Below are positions 26,958 through 36,579 of a stretch of 64,000 nucleotides of DNA, in pieces. The position numbers were made by a program, and so were the translations under genes. Below the pieces are notes generated by a model. It was not told the DNA's origin. It did no database searches and worked only from the letters and a program-made list of their open reading frames with translations. This DNA is from Gordonia phthalatica (GTDB lineage Bacteria; Actinomycetota; Actinomycetes; Mycobacteriales; Mycobacteriaceae): NCBI RefSeq assembly GCF_001305675.1, contig NZ_CP011853.1, positions 2,542,001-2,606,000 of the forward strand. The letters run 5' to 3'. The stretch's first letter is position 1. Each line of letters begins with the position of its first letter.

Positions 26958-27941
26958 TCACATCGTACGACCGACCACGGGGTCGGCCTCTACTCCAGGT
27001 CCGGCGGACCGACCGTACTTCGACCGCGCATCCTCGACGTCGACGACAGCCGGAAACGAGGGGTCCGAGGCATTGACGTGCTGGCGGTAGAGCCCACCGG
27101 TCATCGGGCCGACCGCGTGGTCCGCCACTCGGACGAGCGCCGCTGGGTTGTTCTCGATGGACGCGACCGCAGCTCGAACCATCGGCCGGTAGGCGGCGGA
27201 GACGCCGATCGGCAGTTCGAACCCGCCCAGTTCACGCATCCACCGCGGCAGGCTTGCGATGGCGGCGGGTGCCACCAGACGCGAGGTGAGCCAGAGTCTC
27301 CCGCCCCGCGAGCTCGGTGTGTACAGCAGATAGTGCATGCCGCGGCGAGCACGCTCAGAGACACACAGTGTGGGCCGGACGCGATCGAAATAGTCTCGCA
27401 CCTCATCACGCGTGCGCGGGACGTCGGAGACCTTGCACGTCTGCAGCTGCGCTGCAATGGCGCACTCCTCCCAGTAGCGGTCCTCTTCCTCGGGCGCGAG
27501 CGGTCCCGGCCCGTACATCTCGTAGCACTTGAGCACCGAGTGCCAACCCGTCACGTGGATCCAGAGCTGCGACGCCGGATTGTTCGCGCTGTAGCGGCGA
27601 CCGGTGATCGGGTCGATGCCCGTGGACTTCGCGTGAACCGCTGTCAGGTGCTCCGACGCCTGGACCGCCATCTGACTGTCACCGACGGCGACGATCAGAA
27701 AGTACGCCAACGTGTGGTCCATCCGCCCGAGCGGGTCGGAGTATATGCCGCCCAGATCCGCGACCGCCGCGGTGAGTCCGGGATCGAAATGCTCGAGAGT
27801 GACGGCGCGCTGGAAACCGATCAACGCGGTCGGCGCCGTCCACACCTTCCACGTCGGGGACTCCGGACCGAAGAATCCGTAGTCGACAGACCGGATCTGC
27901 CGACCCGGCGCGTGAAACTGCGGACGCGCTTCTGTGGTCAT
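26958..27941 (-). CDS. Oxygenase MpaB-family protein (DUF2236)
   Basis: 327 residues. Family segments: FGPESPTWKVWTAP, MDHTLAYFLIVAVGDS, VHAKSTGIDPITGRRYSANN and WIHVTGWHS with conserved His residues. MpaB and rubber oxygenase Lcp belong to this heme-containing or metal-containing group; polyisoprene or terpenoid cleavage is known for some members, but this substrate cannot be named. No signal peptide is seen. GGGGAGA lies about 8 bases before ATG 27941. Confidence 0.82.
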   Translation of the reverse strand: MTTEARPQFHAPGRQIRSVDYGFFGPESPTWKVWTAPTALIGFQRAVTLEHFDPGLTAAVADLGGIYSDPLGRMDHTLAYFLIVAVGDSQMAVQASEHLTAVHAKSTGIDPITGRRYSANNPASQLWIHVTGWHSVLKCYEMYGPGPLAPEEEDRYWEECAIAAQLQTCKVSDVPRTRDEVRDYFDRVRPTLCVSERARRGMHYLLYTPSSRGGRLWLTSRLVAPAAIASLPRWMRELGGFELPIGVSAAYRPMVRAAVASIENNPAALVRVADHAVGPMTGGLYRQHVNASDPSFPAVVDVEDARSKYGRSAGPGVEADPVVGRTM

Positions 27942-27993
27942 TCTCGTGATCTCCCCAATGGTCGAGGACGTGTCGTCACAAACACTTCCTACA

Positions 27994-28014
27994 TGAATGA
28001 ATGTAATTCATTCA
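27994..28014. promoter_or_regulatory. TetR operator upstream of the MpaB-like gene
   Basis: An 8-base perfect inverted repeat TGAATGAA-TGTAA-TTCATTCA, 52 bases before the MpaB-like start. It is AT-rich against a GC-rich background and flanked by the outer pair CTACA/TGTAG. It probably binds the TetR protein encoded at the end of the operon. Confidence 0.65.
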
Positions 28015-28090
28015 GAACTGTAGCATCCAACCTCGACATGGCAAGAGGAGATTCGATCGGGCCGTCCGCACTGCGTCTACCATCCCTTTC

Positions 28091-28636
28091 ATGGACACCC
28101 CACGCGCGGAGGTCCTCGATTGCCGAAGAATGGATCGGCTCGACCGAGCCGCGTTCACCTACGACGCCGTCGGCGCGAGCCTCGACCGTGCCGTCCCGAG
28201 CGGATTCCACCGGCTGCATCGCAGCGGACCGCTCGACGTCCCGTTCGCCGTCGCACGGGAGGCACTGTTCGCGTGGCAGGTGCAGCTCCGCTCCGGGGTG
28301 CGCGTGCGCGCTTCGTCGCCGCGGGTGGCACCGGGCGTCGTCGCCGAGGTGTCGATCGGTCTCGGCCGCCTGCGGATGCGAGCGCCGGTTCGCGTCGTCG
28401 CGGTGATCGACGAGCCGCGAGTGGCCGCCTTCGCTTACGGAACACTCCCCGGCCATCCCGAGGCCGGCGAGGAGTGCTTCCGGGTATCGGTCGACGACGA
28501 CGGGCTGGTCCGCTTCACGCTCGACGGCTTCTCGCGCCCGGGGTCACTTCTGACCAAGCTGGGCGCGCCGGTGGCCGCGGCGGTCCAGTCCCGAATTACC
28601 GATCGGTACCTGTTGTCCCTGTGTGCGAGCACGTAG
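28091..28636 (+). CDS. DUF1990 family protein
   Basis: 181 residues. Family signatures: AFTYDAVGAS near the N-terminus, and AAFAYGTLPGHPEAGEECF with FTLDGFSRPG in the second half. The function of the family is not established. A -10 box TACCAT (28078-28083) ends 7 bases before the ATG and no Shine-Dalgarno is seen, so a leaderless transcript is likely. The DUF2277 gene follows after 9 bases but carries its own promoter-like box. Confidence 0.8.
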   Translation: MDTPRAEVLDCRRMDRLDRAAFTYDAVGASLDRAVPSGFHRLHRSGPLDVPFAVAREALFAWQVQLRSGVRVRASSPRVAPGVVAEVSIGLGRLRMRAPVRVVAVIDEPRVAAFAYGTLPGHPEAGEECFRVSVDDDGLVRFTLDGFSRPGSLLTKLGAPVAAAVQSRITDRYLLSLCAST

Positions 28637-28645
28637 CGTGGCGGT

Positions 28646-28939
28646 ATGTGCCGCAACATCACAGAACTGCGCGGCCTCGAGCCGGCAGCAACCGAAGACG
28701 AGATCGAAGCCGCTGCGCTTCAGTACATCCGCAAGGTGTCCGGAATCCGGAAGCCGAGCGCTGCGAACCGCGAGGCGATCGATCGGGCCGTCGCCGCGGT
28801 GACGGCCGCGACGCGCGAACTCCTCAGCGAACTCCCCGCGCGGAGGCAGCCGCCCCAGACCGTGCCGCCTCTCCGCAGACCGGAGGTCCAGGCGCGGATC
28901 GCGGCGCGAGAAGCCGCCGCGAGCGCTGCCGCCCGCTGA
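28646..28939 (+). CDS. DUF2277 family protein
   Basis: 97 residues. MCRNITELRGLEPAATEDEI and ALQYIRKVSG are the family hallmarks, a helical domain of unknown role. The tail is Arg/Ala-rich (RPEVQARIAAREAAASAAAR). A TAGCGT box (28634-28639) six bases before the ATG suggests leaderless transcription. Confidence 0.85.
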   Translation: MCRNITELRGLEPAATEDEIEAAALQYIRKVSGIRKPSAANREAIDRAVAAVTAATRELLSELPARRQPPQTVPPLRRPEVQARIAAREAAASAAAR

Positions 28940-28952
28940 TCGAACCGCACGG

Positions 28953-29741
28953 TCACAGCAGCTTGGAGAGGAACTCCTTGGTCCGAGCCTGCTGAGGATT
29001 GCCGAGGACCTCGTGGGGGTCGCCCTTCTCGACGACGACGCCGCCGTCAATGAAGACCAGCTGGTCGGCGACCTCGCGGGCGAAGCCCATTTCGTGGGTC
29101 ACGACGACCATCGTCATGCCCTCGGACGCGAGCGTCCGCATCACGGCGAGGACGTCGCCGACGAGTTCCGGGTCGAGCGCCGAGGTGGGCTCGTCGAACA
29201 GCATCAGCTTGGGATCCATGGCGAGCGCGCGGGCGATGGCGACACGCTGCTGCTGCCCGCCCGACAACTGCGCCGGATAGGCGTCGGCCTTGGCGCGCAG
29301 CCCCACCTGCTCGAGGAGGTCGTAGGCGCGTTCGGTCGCCTCCGACTTCGACTTCCCGCCGACCAGGACCGGGGCCTCGATGATGTTCTCCAGGGCGGTG
29401 CGGTGCGGGAACAGGTTGAAGTGCTGGAACACCATGCCGATGTCGCGGCGCTGCCGTGCCGCGTCGCGCGGGCTCATCTCGTAGAGCTTGCCGCCGCGCT
29501 CGCGGTAACCGATCAGGTCGCCGTCGACCAGGAGACGGCCGGCGTTCACCTTCTCCAAATGGTTGACGCAGCGGAGGAAGGTCGACTTGCCGGATCCCGA
29601 CGGGCCGATCAGACAGGTGACCTCGCCGCGCTCCACCTCCAGGGACACGCCCTTGAGCACCTGCAGCGCGCCGAAGTTCTTGCAGACCTGCTCGGCGACG
29701 ACCATCGGCTGCGCTGCCTGCGACTGCTGTGCTGCGGTCAC
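28953..29741 (-). CDS. Polar amino-acid ABC transporter ATP-binding protein
   Basis: 262 residues, GlnQ-like. Walker A GPSGSGKST, signature LSGGQQQRVAIARAL, Walker B KLMLFDEPTSALDPE and switch His in VVVTHEM. Third gene of an operon reading binding protein, permease, ATPase. The start overlaps the permease stop by 4 bases. Probably imports glutamate, glutamine or a related amino acid; the sequence does not settle which. Confidence 0.93.
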   Translation of the reverse strand: MTAAQQSQAAQPMVVAEQVCKNFGALQVLKGVSLEVERGEVTCLIGPSGSGKSTFLRCVNHLEKVNAGRLLVDGDLIGYRERGGKLYEMSPRDAARQRRDIGMVFQHFNLFPHRTALENIIEAPVLVGGKSKSEATERAYDLLEQVGLRAKADAYPAQLSGGQQQRVAIARALAMDPKLMLFDEPTSALDPELVGDVLAVMRTLASEGMTMVVVTHEMGFAREVADQLVFIDGGVVVEKGDPHEVLGNPQQARTKEFLSKLL

Positions 29742-30682
29742 TTGCCCTCCTCCACAATCGTCTTGCCCGCCGCGGCGAGCGCTTCCAGCTGGCCGTCGGT
29801 GAGCTGGCGCGAAGCGCCCTTCGCGTAGTGCTTCTCCAGGAAGTGCTGCCCCACCATCAGCACCGACGTGACCGCCAGGTACCAGGTGGACGCGACCAGA
29901 AGCATCGGGATGGGCTGGAAGTTGACGCCGGAGATGTCGCGCGACCGGCCGTACAGCTCGAGGCTGAACGGCACTGCGAGCACGAGGCTGGTGGTCTTCA
30001 GCATGCTGATGACCTCATTGCCGGTCGGCGGGATGATCACGCGCATGGCCTGCGGCAGAACGGTCCGGCGCATGGTCTGTCCCCACGACATGCCGAGCGC
30101 GACCGACGCCTCCATCTGCCCCTCGCCGACCGACGAGATGCCTGCGCGCACGATCTCCGCCATGTACGCCGCCTCGTTGAGCGCGAGTCCGACCACCGCG
30201 AGCACGAAGACGTACTCGAGGCTGAGCTGCTGGATGTCGATCTCGACGAACGTGGGTCCGAACGGGACGCCCAGATCGACGATCGGGTAGATGGACCCGA
30301 CGAGGCCCCACAGCACCAACTGGACATAGACCGGGGTGCCGCGGAACACCCAGAGGTACACCCATGCGGTGGCGCTGAGCACCTTGTTCGGCGACATGCG
30401 CATCACCGCGACGATCACACCGAGCACCACGCCGAAGACCATGGCGAGCACGGTGAGGGCGAGGGTGTAGCCGACGCCGGAGAGGATCCGTTCCTCGAAC
30501 AGGTACTTGAAGTAGGTGTCCCAGCGGTACGCGTCGTTGGTCGCTGCGCCGTAGACGAACAGCCCGACCAGGATCAGGATGACGGCACCGGCCACCCACT
30601 GTCCGGGGTGCTTCAGCGGGACCGCTTTGATGGGCGCGGGCCCGATCGGGTCGTCGCTCGTACGGTTGTCGGTGACTGTCAT
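29738..30682 (-). CDS. Polar amino-acid ABC transporter permease
   Basis: 314 residues. About 40 N-terminal cytoplasmic residues, then about six membrane helices with the HEQ/HisMQ permease features TVLAMVFGVVLGVIVAVMRM, VFRGTPVYVQL and the EAA loop EASVALGMSWGQTMRRTVLPQAMR that contacts the ATPase. Overlaps the ATPase gene by 4 bases and starts 4 bases after the binding-protein gene. Confidence 0.92.
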   Translation of the reverse strand: MTVTDNRTSDDPIGPAPIKAVPLKHPGQWVAGAVILILVGLFVYGAATNDAYRWDTYFKYLFEERILSGVGYTLALTVLAMVFGVVLGVIVAVMRMSPNKVLSATAWVYLWVFRGTPVYVQLVLWGLVGSIYPIVDLGVPFGPTFVEIDIQQLSLEYVFVLAVVGLALNEAAYMAEIVRAGISSVGEGQMEASVALGMSWGQTMRRTVLPQAMRVIIPPTGNEVISMLKTTSLVLAVPFSLELYGRSRDISGVNFQPIPMLLVASTWYLAVTSVLMVGQHFLEKHYAKGASRQLTDGQLEALAAAGKTIVEEGK

Positions 30683-30686
30683 CGAC

Positions 30687-31595
30687 TCATTCCTTCGCCC
30701 CGTTGATCTCTGCGCGCGTGATCATGCCCGCCTCCACTCCCCAGTGCCTGGAGATCTGCTCGTACTGCCCGTGGTCCATCAGGTACTGCACCGCCTTCTG
30801 CATGGCGGCTGCCAAAGACGATCCCTTGAGGACGGGCAGTCCGTAGGGCGCCGCGTCGTACGTGGGCCCGACGAGTTGCAACTGCCCCTCGGTCTTCTTG
30901 ACCGCGTACGCGGTGACCGGCGAGTCAGCGGAGACCGCATCCACCTGTCCGAGAAGGGCCGCGTTGACGGCCTGGTCCTGCGTGTCGAACTTGACCTTGA
31001 TGATCGGGGCCTTGCCCGCCTTCACACACGCCGCGCTCTTCGCCGGCACCTCGTCGGTGTCCTCGACGGTGGTCGACTGCACGCCGACGCGGAGACCGCA
31101 GGCGTTGTCGGGATTGAGGTCGCGACCCGCCTTGGCCGCCCACTGGACGCCCGCGCTGAAGTAGTCGACGAAGTCGACCTCCTTCTCGCGTTCCAGGGAG
31201 TCCGTGAACGACGACATGCCCATGTCGAAGGTGCCCGACTGGATGGCCGGGATGATCTTGTCGAAGTCGGCCTCGTTGTACTCGGTCCGGAGTCCCAACA
31301 CCTGCGCGGCGGCGTCGACCAGGTCGACGTCGAAGCCGATGATCTCGCCGTCGCGGTTCTTGAACTCGTTGGGCTGATACGGGGTGTTAGTGCCGATCCG
31401 CAGCCGGCCCGACGCCTTGATCGCCGCCGGAAGCAACGCGGCGATCTCGGGCTGCACCGCGATCGTCACCTTCAACGGCTTGGTGTCGAGCGCCGACTCG
31501 TCGACCACGCAACTGGTCAGTGCCCCAGTCGCAACCAGAGCGGTCACCAGCACCGGCAGCACTCGGGCGCGCAGCGATCGCACTCGCATCGACAC
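30687..31595 (-). CDS. Polar amino-acid ABC transporter substrate-binding lipoprotein
   Basis: 302 residues. Signal peptide with lipobox ALTSC (Cys about 29), then an SBP_bac_3 domain (RIGTNTPYQPNEF, IIGFDVDLVDAAAQVLGLR). First gene of the transporter operon. ATG 31589, two codons in, is an alternative start. The upstream 135-base gap separates it from the dehydrogenase gene and holds no recognised element. Confidence 0.9.
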   Translation of the reverse strand: MSMRVRSLRARVLPVLVTALVATGALTSCVVDESALDTKPLKVTIAVQPEIAALLPAAIKASGRLRIGTNTPYQPNEFKNRDGEIIGFDVDLVDAAAQVLGLRTEYNEADFDKIIPAIQSGTFDMGMSSFTDSLEREKEVDFVDYFSAGVQWAAKAGRDLNPDNACGLRVGVQSTTVEDTDEVPAKSAACVKAGKAPIIKVKFDTQDQAVNAALLGQVDAVSADSPVTAYAVKKTEGQLQLVGPTYDAAPYGLPVLKGSSLAAAMQKAVQYLMDHGQYEQISRHWGVEAGMITRAEINGAKE

Positions 31596-31730
31596 CTCTC
31601 AAAGATCCTGTGGGACGGACGAAGTCACGCGAGAATTCGTCCTCGGTGAAACTATGAGTATGACGGATTTCATCGTCGCGGATGCCCAGTGGGGCCCAAC
31701 TCGACGACGAATGTCGCCTCCCGGAACCGA

Positions 31731-32795
31731 TCAGCGCAGGTGTTCGGTGATCGCGGTGCCGAAATCCGCGGTGGTCGCGTCGCCGCCGAGATCCCCGGTC
31801 GCGACACCGTCGGCGAGGACATGGGCGACGGCGCCGTCGATGGCGTCGGCGGCGGCTTCGACGCGCTCGTCACCGGTCCGGAGACCGTGCCACCGCAGCA
31901 GCATCGCGACCGAACCGATCATCGCGACCGGATTCGCCGTGCCGCTCCCGGCGATGTCAGGGGCGGCGCCGTGGACGGCCTGCGCCATCCCCTGCGTCGC
32001 GGAGGTGTTGATCGACGGCGCCAGCCCCAAGGATCCGGAGAGCTCGCCGGCCAGGTCGGAGAGAATGTCGCCGAACAGGTTCTCGGTGACGATCACGTCG
32101 AAGTCGGCGGGACGCCGCACCAGCAGCGCAGCCATCGCGTCCACGTGCTGCTCGTCCACCCGCACATCCGGGTAGCGCTGGGCGACGTCCCGGCACACGT
32201 CACGGAACAGCCCGGTCGTCAAGCGCAGGACGTTGGCCTTGTGCACGATCGTCACGTGCCCGCGGCGTCGGCGAGCCGCGTCGAAGGCCTCCACCGCGAT
32301 CCGCTCGGAGGCGGCCCGGGTGATGACGCCGACCGCCATCGCGACATCGGGCGTGGGCATGAACTCGCCGCTGCCGATCGTCATGTTCCGGTCGGCGTAC
32401 AGGCCCTCGCTGTTCTCCCGAACCACGAGGACATCGATGTCGGGGGCGACGGCGGGCACCCCGCCGTGCGCCCGCGCCGGTCGCAGGTTGGCGTACAGGC
32501 CGAACTGCTTGCGCAGCGTCGCCCCGGGCGGCGGGTTGCGGAGCTCGGGCGGGTACGACGCGCTGTCGTGCGGACCGACGACCCACAGGCCGATCTCTTC
32601 GAGGGCTTCGAGCGTCTCGGCGGGGACCGCCTGCCCGTGCGAAGCGATCGCCGTCGCGCCGAACGGCAGCGTGGTCGGCGCCAGCGTGATGCCCTGTGCG
32701 GCGAGCGCGCGGGTCGCGACGTCGATCGCGACCGGCACCACCTCGGGTCCCACTCCGTCGCCGGCGAGAACCGCGACCTGGATCGTGTCGCCCAT
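31731..32795 (-). CDS. Isocitrate/isopropylmalate-family dehydrogenase
   Basis: 354 residues. Decarboxylating beta-hydroxyacid dehydrogenase: GDGVGPEVVPVA at the start, NLRPAR, VVRENSEGLYADRN, KANVLRLTTGLFRDV and ENLFGDILSDLAGEL (metal and cofactor site). The RENSEG segment is closer to isocitrate- or tartrate-type enzymes than to LeuB, so the substrate is unclear. Its start touches the polA stop, so both may share a transcript. Confidence 0.8.
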   Translation of the reverse strand: MGDTIQVAVLAGDGVGPEVVPVAIDVATRALAAQGITLAPTTLPFGATAIASHGQAVPAETLEALEEIGLWVVGPHDSASYPPELRNPPPGATLRKQFGLYANLRPARAHGGVPAVAPDIDVLVVRENSEGLYADRNMTIGSGEFMPTPDVAMAVGVITRAASERIAVEAFDAARRRRGHVTIVHKANVLRLTTGLFRDVCRDVAQRYPDVRVDEQHVDAMAALLVRRPADFDVIVTENLFGDILSDLAGELSGSLGLAPSINTSATQGMAQAVHGAAPDIAGSGTANPVAMIGSVAMLLRWHGLRTGDERVEAAADAIDGAVAHVLADGVATGDLGGDATTADFGTAITEHLR

Positions 32796-35569
32796 CAGTG
32801 CGCCGCGTCGTCCCAGCTGCGGCCGTAACCGACCGAGACCTCGAGCGGCACCGACAACTCGATGGCGCCGCCCATCTCCTCGCGGACGAGGGCCTCGACG
32901 GCGTCACGCTCACCGGTCGCCACCTCCAGGACCAGTTCGTCGTGGACCTGCAGCAGCATGCGCGAGCGCAGCTGTTCGGCGACGATCCGCTTCTGCACGT
33001 TGATCATCGCGACCTTGATGATGTCGGCGGCGGTGCCCTGGATCGGCGCGTTCAGCGCCATCCGTTCCGCGGACTGCCGACGCTGGAAGTTGTCGGAGTT
33101 CAGGTCGGGCAGGTAGCGGCGTCGGCCGAACAGGGTCGCCGTGTACTCGTTGCGCCGGGCCTCCTCCACCACGTGGTGCAGGTAGTCGCGAACGCCGCCG
33201 AACCGGTCGAAGTACTGCTCCATCTGCTGTTTGGCCTCTTCGCGGCCGATGCCGAGCTGTGCGGCCAGACCGTAGGCGGACAGGCCGTAGGCCAGTCCGT
33301 ACGACATCGCCTTGACCCGCGACCGCATCTGCGCGTCCACCTGATCGATCGGGACGCCGAAGGCACGCGAACCGACGAAGCTGTGCAGGTCCTCCCCCGC
33401 GTTGAACGCCTCGATCAGGCCCTCGTCCTCGGACAGGTGCGCCATGATGCGCATCTCGATCTGCGAGTAGTCGACGGTCATCAGGCTCTCGAACTCGACG
33501 TTCCCGCCGCCGATCGCGACCGGATTCGGCGCCACGACAAAGGCGTGGCGGATCTGGCGACCCGCCTCGGTGCGGACCGGGATGTTCTGCAGGTTCGGTT
33601 CGGTCGACGAGAGCCGGCCGGTGGCGGCGACAGTCTGGTTGAACGTGGTGTGGATCCGCTGGTCGTCGGCGATCGTCTTCTGCAGGCCCTCCACCGTCAC
33701 GCGCAGTCGGGTGGCGTCCCGGTGCTCCAGGAGGTGCTTGAGGAACGGGTGCTCGGTCTTCTCGTACAGGGAGGTGAGTGCGTCGGCGTCGGTGGTGTAA
33801 CCGGTCTTGGTCTTCTTGGTCTTCGGCATGTCGAGCTTGTCGAAGAGGACCGCCTGCAACTGCTTCGGCGAACCGAGGTTCACCTGTTCGCCGATCACCT
33901 CGTACGCGGCCTCGGCGGCGTCGCGGACGCGCTGCGCGAACTGCCTCTCCAACTCGTCGAGATGCTCGACGTCGACGGCGATGCCCGACGCCTCCAGATC
34001 GGCCAGCACGAACGCGAGGGGCAGCTCCATTTCGCGGAGCAGCGGCGCGGAGTCGATGCGTTCGAGTTCGGTGTCGAGGGTGTCCGCCAGTTCGGCGACG
34101 GCCGCCGCCGACAGCATGAGCTGCTCGGCGGCCTTCTGCGCGTCGGCGTCGTCGTCGAGCAGCGACAGCTGGCCGTCGCCCGGTCCCGAGTCCTCCGCCT
34201 TGAGCTCACGACTCAGGTACCGCAGAGCGAGATCGTCGAGGTTGAACGACCGCTGCGCCGGACGCAGCAGATAGGCGGCGAGCGCGGTGTCCGAGGTGAC
34301 TCCCGCGAGGGTCCAGCCGCGACCGCGGAGCGCGTGGATCGCCCACTTCACGTCGTGGACAGCCTTCGGCCGGCTCTCATCGGCGAGCCAGTCGGCCAGC
34401 GCCGCATCGTCGTCCACCGTCAACGCCACCGGGTCGAGGTAGGCGGCCTCGCCGTCGGCGCCGGCGATCGCCAGCGCTTCGACATCGCTGCCGACCACCT
34501 GGTGCGGCGCGGTGACCGCCAGGCCGCTGCGGCCCGACGCCGTGTGCGCGGCCAGCCAGTCGGCGACCTCCCCGGCGCCGAGCCGGGTGGCGGTGATGTC
34601 GAATCCCGCGTCCGCTTCGGGCTCCACGGAGGTGAGGGTGGAGAACAGTCGGTCGCGGAGGACCTTGAACTCGAGGTCGTCGAAGAGCTTGTGGATGCGC
34701 TCCCGGTCCCAGGCGTGCAGCGCGAGGTCGTCCGGCCCGGCCGGCAGCTCCATGGTGCGGATCATCTCGGTGAGCTCGCGGTTCATCAGCACCGAGGCGA
34801 GGTTGGCGCGCAGCGAGTCGCCGACCTTCCCCTTCACCTCGTCGACGTGATCGACGAGCGACTGCAGCGAGCCGTACTGGACGATCCACTTGGTCGCCGT
34901 CTTGTCGCCGACCCCGGGAATGCCGGGCAGGTTGTCGCTCTTGTCGCCGCGCAGTGCGGCGAAGTCGGGGTACTGCTGCGGCGTGAGCCCGTACTTCTCC
35001 TCGACGGCCTCGGGGGTGAATCGGGTCAGCACCGACACACCGGTCTTCGGGTACAGGACCGTGATGTTCTCGTTCACCAGCTGCAGCGAGTCGCGGTCGC
35101 CGGTCACCACCAGGACGCGGTACCCCGCGGCATCCGCCTGGGTGGCGAGCGTGGCGATGATGTCGTCGGCTTCGAAGCCCTCCACCGCCATCACCTGAAT
35201 ACCCATCGCTTCGAGGACGTCCTTGGTGAGGTCCACCTGGCCGCGGAACTCGTCGGGCGACTTGTCGCGCTGCGCCTTGTACTCGGGGAACATCTCCGAA
35301 CGGAAGGTCTTGCGCGAGACGTCGAAGGCCGCTGCGATGTGTGTCGGCTCCTCGTCGCGGAGCAGGTTGATCAGCATCGACGTGAAGCCGTACACGGCGT
35401 TGGTGCTCTGGCCGGTGTTCGTCTTGAAGTTCTCGGCGGGCAGTGCGAAGAACGCACGATAGGCCAGCGAGTGACCGTCGAGAAGCATCAGCGTCGGCCT
35501 GCCCGACTTTCCTCCGGTCTTGCCTGCACCTGACTGGGTCGTTGTCTGCGCTGCACTCACGGAGACCAC
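32795..35569 (-). CDS. polA: DNA polymerase I
   Basis: 924 residues from GTG 35569 (GTG 35560 also possible). N-terminal 5'-3' exonuclease (LMLLDGHSLAYRAF, LLVVTGDRDSL-like VLVVTGDRDSLQL, ALRGDKSDNLPGIPGVGDKTA), a central 3'-5' exonuclease-like domain without the usual DxE catalytic residues, and a C-terminal polymerase (motif A DYSQIEMRIMAHLS, motif B RVKAMSYGLAYGL, motif C VHDELVLE). It fills gaps in repair and removes RNA primers. Lies beside pdtaR as in mycobacteria. Confidence 0.97.
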   Translation of the reverse strand: MVSVSAAQTTTQSGAGKTGGKSGRPTLMLLDGHSLAYRAFFALPAENFKTNTGQSTNAVYGFTSMLINLLRDEEPTHIAAAFDVSRKTFRSEMFPEYKAQRDKSPDEFRGQVDLTKDVLEAMGIQVMAVEGFEADDIIATLATQADAAGYRVLVVTGDRDSLQLVNENITVLYPKTGVSVLTRFTPEAVEEKYGLTPQQYPDFAALRGDKSDNLPGIPGVGDKTATKWIVQYGSLQSLVDHVDEVKGKVGDSLRANLASVLMNRELTEMIRTMELPAGPDDLALHAWDRERIHKLFDDLEFKVLRDRLFSTLTSVEPEADAGFDITATRLGAGEVADWLAAHTASGRSGLAVTAPHQVVGSDVEALAIAGADGEAAYLDPVALTVDDDAALADWLADESRPKAVHDVKWAIHALRGRGWTLAGVTSDTALAAYLLRPAQRSFNLDDLALRYLSRELKAEDSGPGDGQLSLLDDDADAQKAAEQLMLSAAAVAELADTLDTELERIDSAPLLREMELPLAFVLADLEASGIAVDVEHLDELERQFAQRVRDAAEAAYEVIGEQVNLGSPKQLQAVLFDKLDMPKTKKTKTGYTTDADALTSLYEKTEHPFLKHLLEHRDATRLRVTVEGLQKTIADDQRIHTTFNQTVAATGRLSSTEPNLQNIPVRTEAGRQIRHAFVVAPNPVAIGGGNVEFESLMTVDYSQIEMRIMAHLSEDEGLIEAFNAGEDLHSFVGSRAFGVPIDQVDAQMRSRVKAMSYGLAYGLSAYGLAAQLGIGREEAKQQMEQYFDRFGGVRDYLHHVVEEARRNEYTATLFGRRRYLPDLNSDNFQRRQSAERMALNAPIQGTAADIIKVAMINVQKRIVAEQLRSRMLLQVHDELVLEVATGERDAVEALVREEMGGAIELSVPLEVSVGYGRSWDDAAH

Positions 35570-35610
35570 TCTAGGTTGTGGGTCCGACAGTCGTGGACCC
35601 GGCGCGAACG

Positions 35611-36216
35611 TTACTGCGTGGCGCCCAGGGTCTCGACGACGATCTCGGCGACGGCCTTCATCGTGACGCGCTTGTCCATGGCGTTCTGCTGGATCCAGCG
35701 GAACGCTTCGGGCTCGGTCATGGCGCGCTTGTCCATGAGCAGCCCCTTGGCGCGGTCGATGAGCTTGCGCGCCTCGAACCGACCGGAGAGGTCGGCGATC
35801 TCGGCTTCGAGGACCTTCAGTTCGCGGTAGCGACTCAGTGCCAGTTCGATGGCGGGCACCAGGTCGGCCTGGGTGAAGGGCTTGACTATGTAGGCCATGG
35901 CACCGGCGTCGCGGGCGCGTTCGACGAACTCCCGCTGACTGAACGCGGTCAGCATCACGACGGGTGCGATGCGTTTGCGGGCGATCTCGCTGGCCGCGTC
36001 GATCCCGTCGCGCACGGGCATCTTGACATCCATGATCACCAGATCGGGATGCAGGGATTCGGCGAGGTCGACGGCCACCTGTCCGTTCGGTGCCTCGCCG
36101 ACGACGTCGTAGCCCTCGTCACGCAGCATCTCGATGAGGTCCATGCGGATCAGCGAGTCGTCCTCGGCCACCACCACCCGGCTCGCCGGTCGGACGGTTC
36201 CGCCTGTCTCACTCAT
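35611..36216 (-). CDS. pdtaR: ANTAR-domain response regulator
   Basis: 201 residues. Receiver domain with acidic pocket AEDD (18-20) and phospho-acceptor Asp63 (LVIMDVKMP), then a C-terminal ANTAR RNA-binding domain (KGLLMDKRAMTEPEAFRWIQ). ANTAR proteins act by binding paired hairpins in mRNA and preventing termination. It is the counterpart of M. tuberculosis Rv1626, whose kinase PdtaS is encoded elsewhere; no kinase lies in this window. Confidence 0.92.
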   Translation of the reverse strand: MSETGGTVRPASRVVVAEDDSLIRMDLIEMLRDEGYDVVGEAPNGQVAVDLAESLHPDLVIMDVKMPVRDGIDAASEIARKRIAPVVMLTAFSQREFVERARDAGAMAYIVKPFTQADLVPAIELALSRYRELKVLEAEIADLSGRFEARKLIDRAKGLLMDKRAMTEPEAFRWIQQNAMDKRVTMKAVAEIVVETLGATQ

Positions 36217-36277
36217 GAACTCGGCTCCGCTCCTGGTTGGCGATCAGATCCGCGACTCGCTGGGATCGTGGCTGCTG

Positions 36278-36359
36278 TGCCCCGGGCCGGACTCGAACCG
36301 GCACCTCGTTAGAGACCGCATTTTGAGTGCGGCGCGTCTGCCAATTTCGCCACCGGGGC
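36278..36359 (-). tRNA. tRNA-Leu (CAA)
   Basis: Cloverleaf read on the minus strand: acceptor GCCCCGG pairing with CCGGGGC, D arm GCG...CGC, anticodon stem CCGCA/TGCGG around loop CTCAAAA (anticodon CAA, decoding UUG), a class II variable arm with a CTC/GAG stem, and T arm GCCGG-TTCGAGT-CCGGC. The discriminator is A and CCA is not encoded. The long variable arm and A73 both fit leucine. Confidence 0.95.
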
Positions 36360-36579
36360 CGGTGGTGGTGCGAGAAACGAGTGTACGCACACCGTTCGCG
36401 ATCGACCGCATCGGCCCCTGTCGACGTCGGCGACGGCCCGACGCCGAGGGAGGAATGCACCGAAACTACGCGAGGCTCTTCCATTGTTCTCAGATCACAC
36501 TTAGTGTTACCTGAGAGTAAGAACACGTTCTCGTGTCTCATGCGTTGCGCCCGTTGCGCCTTCGGGGAGGAACAACACT

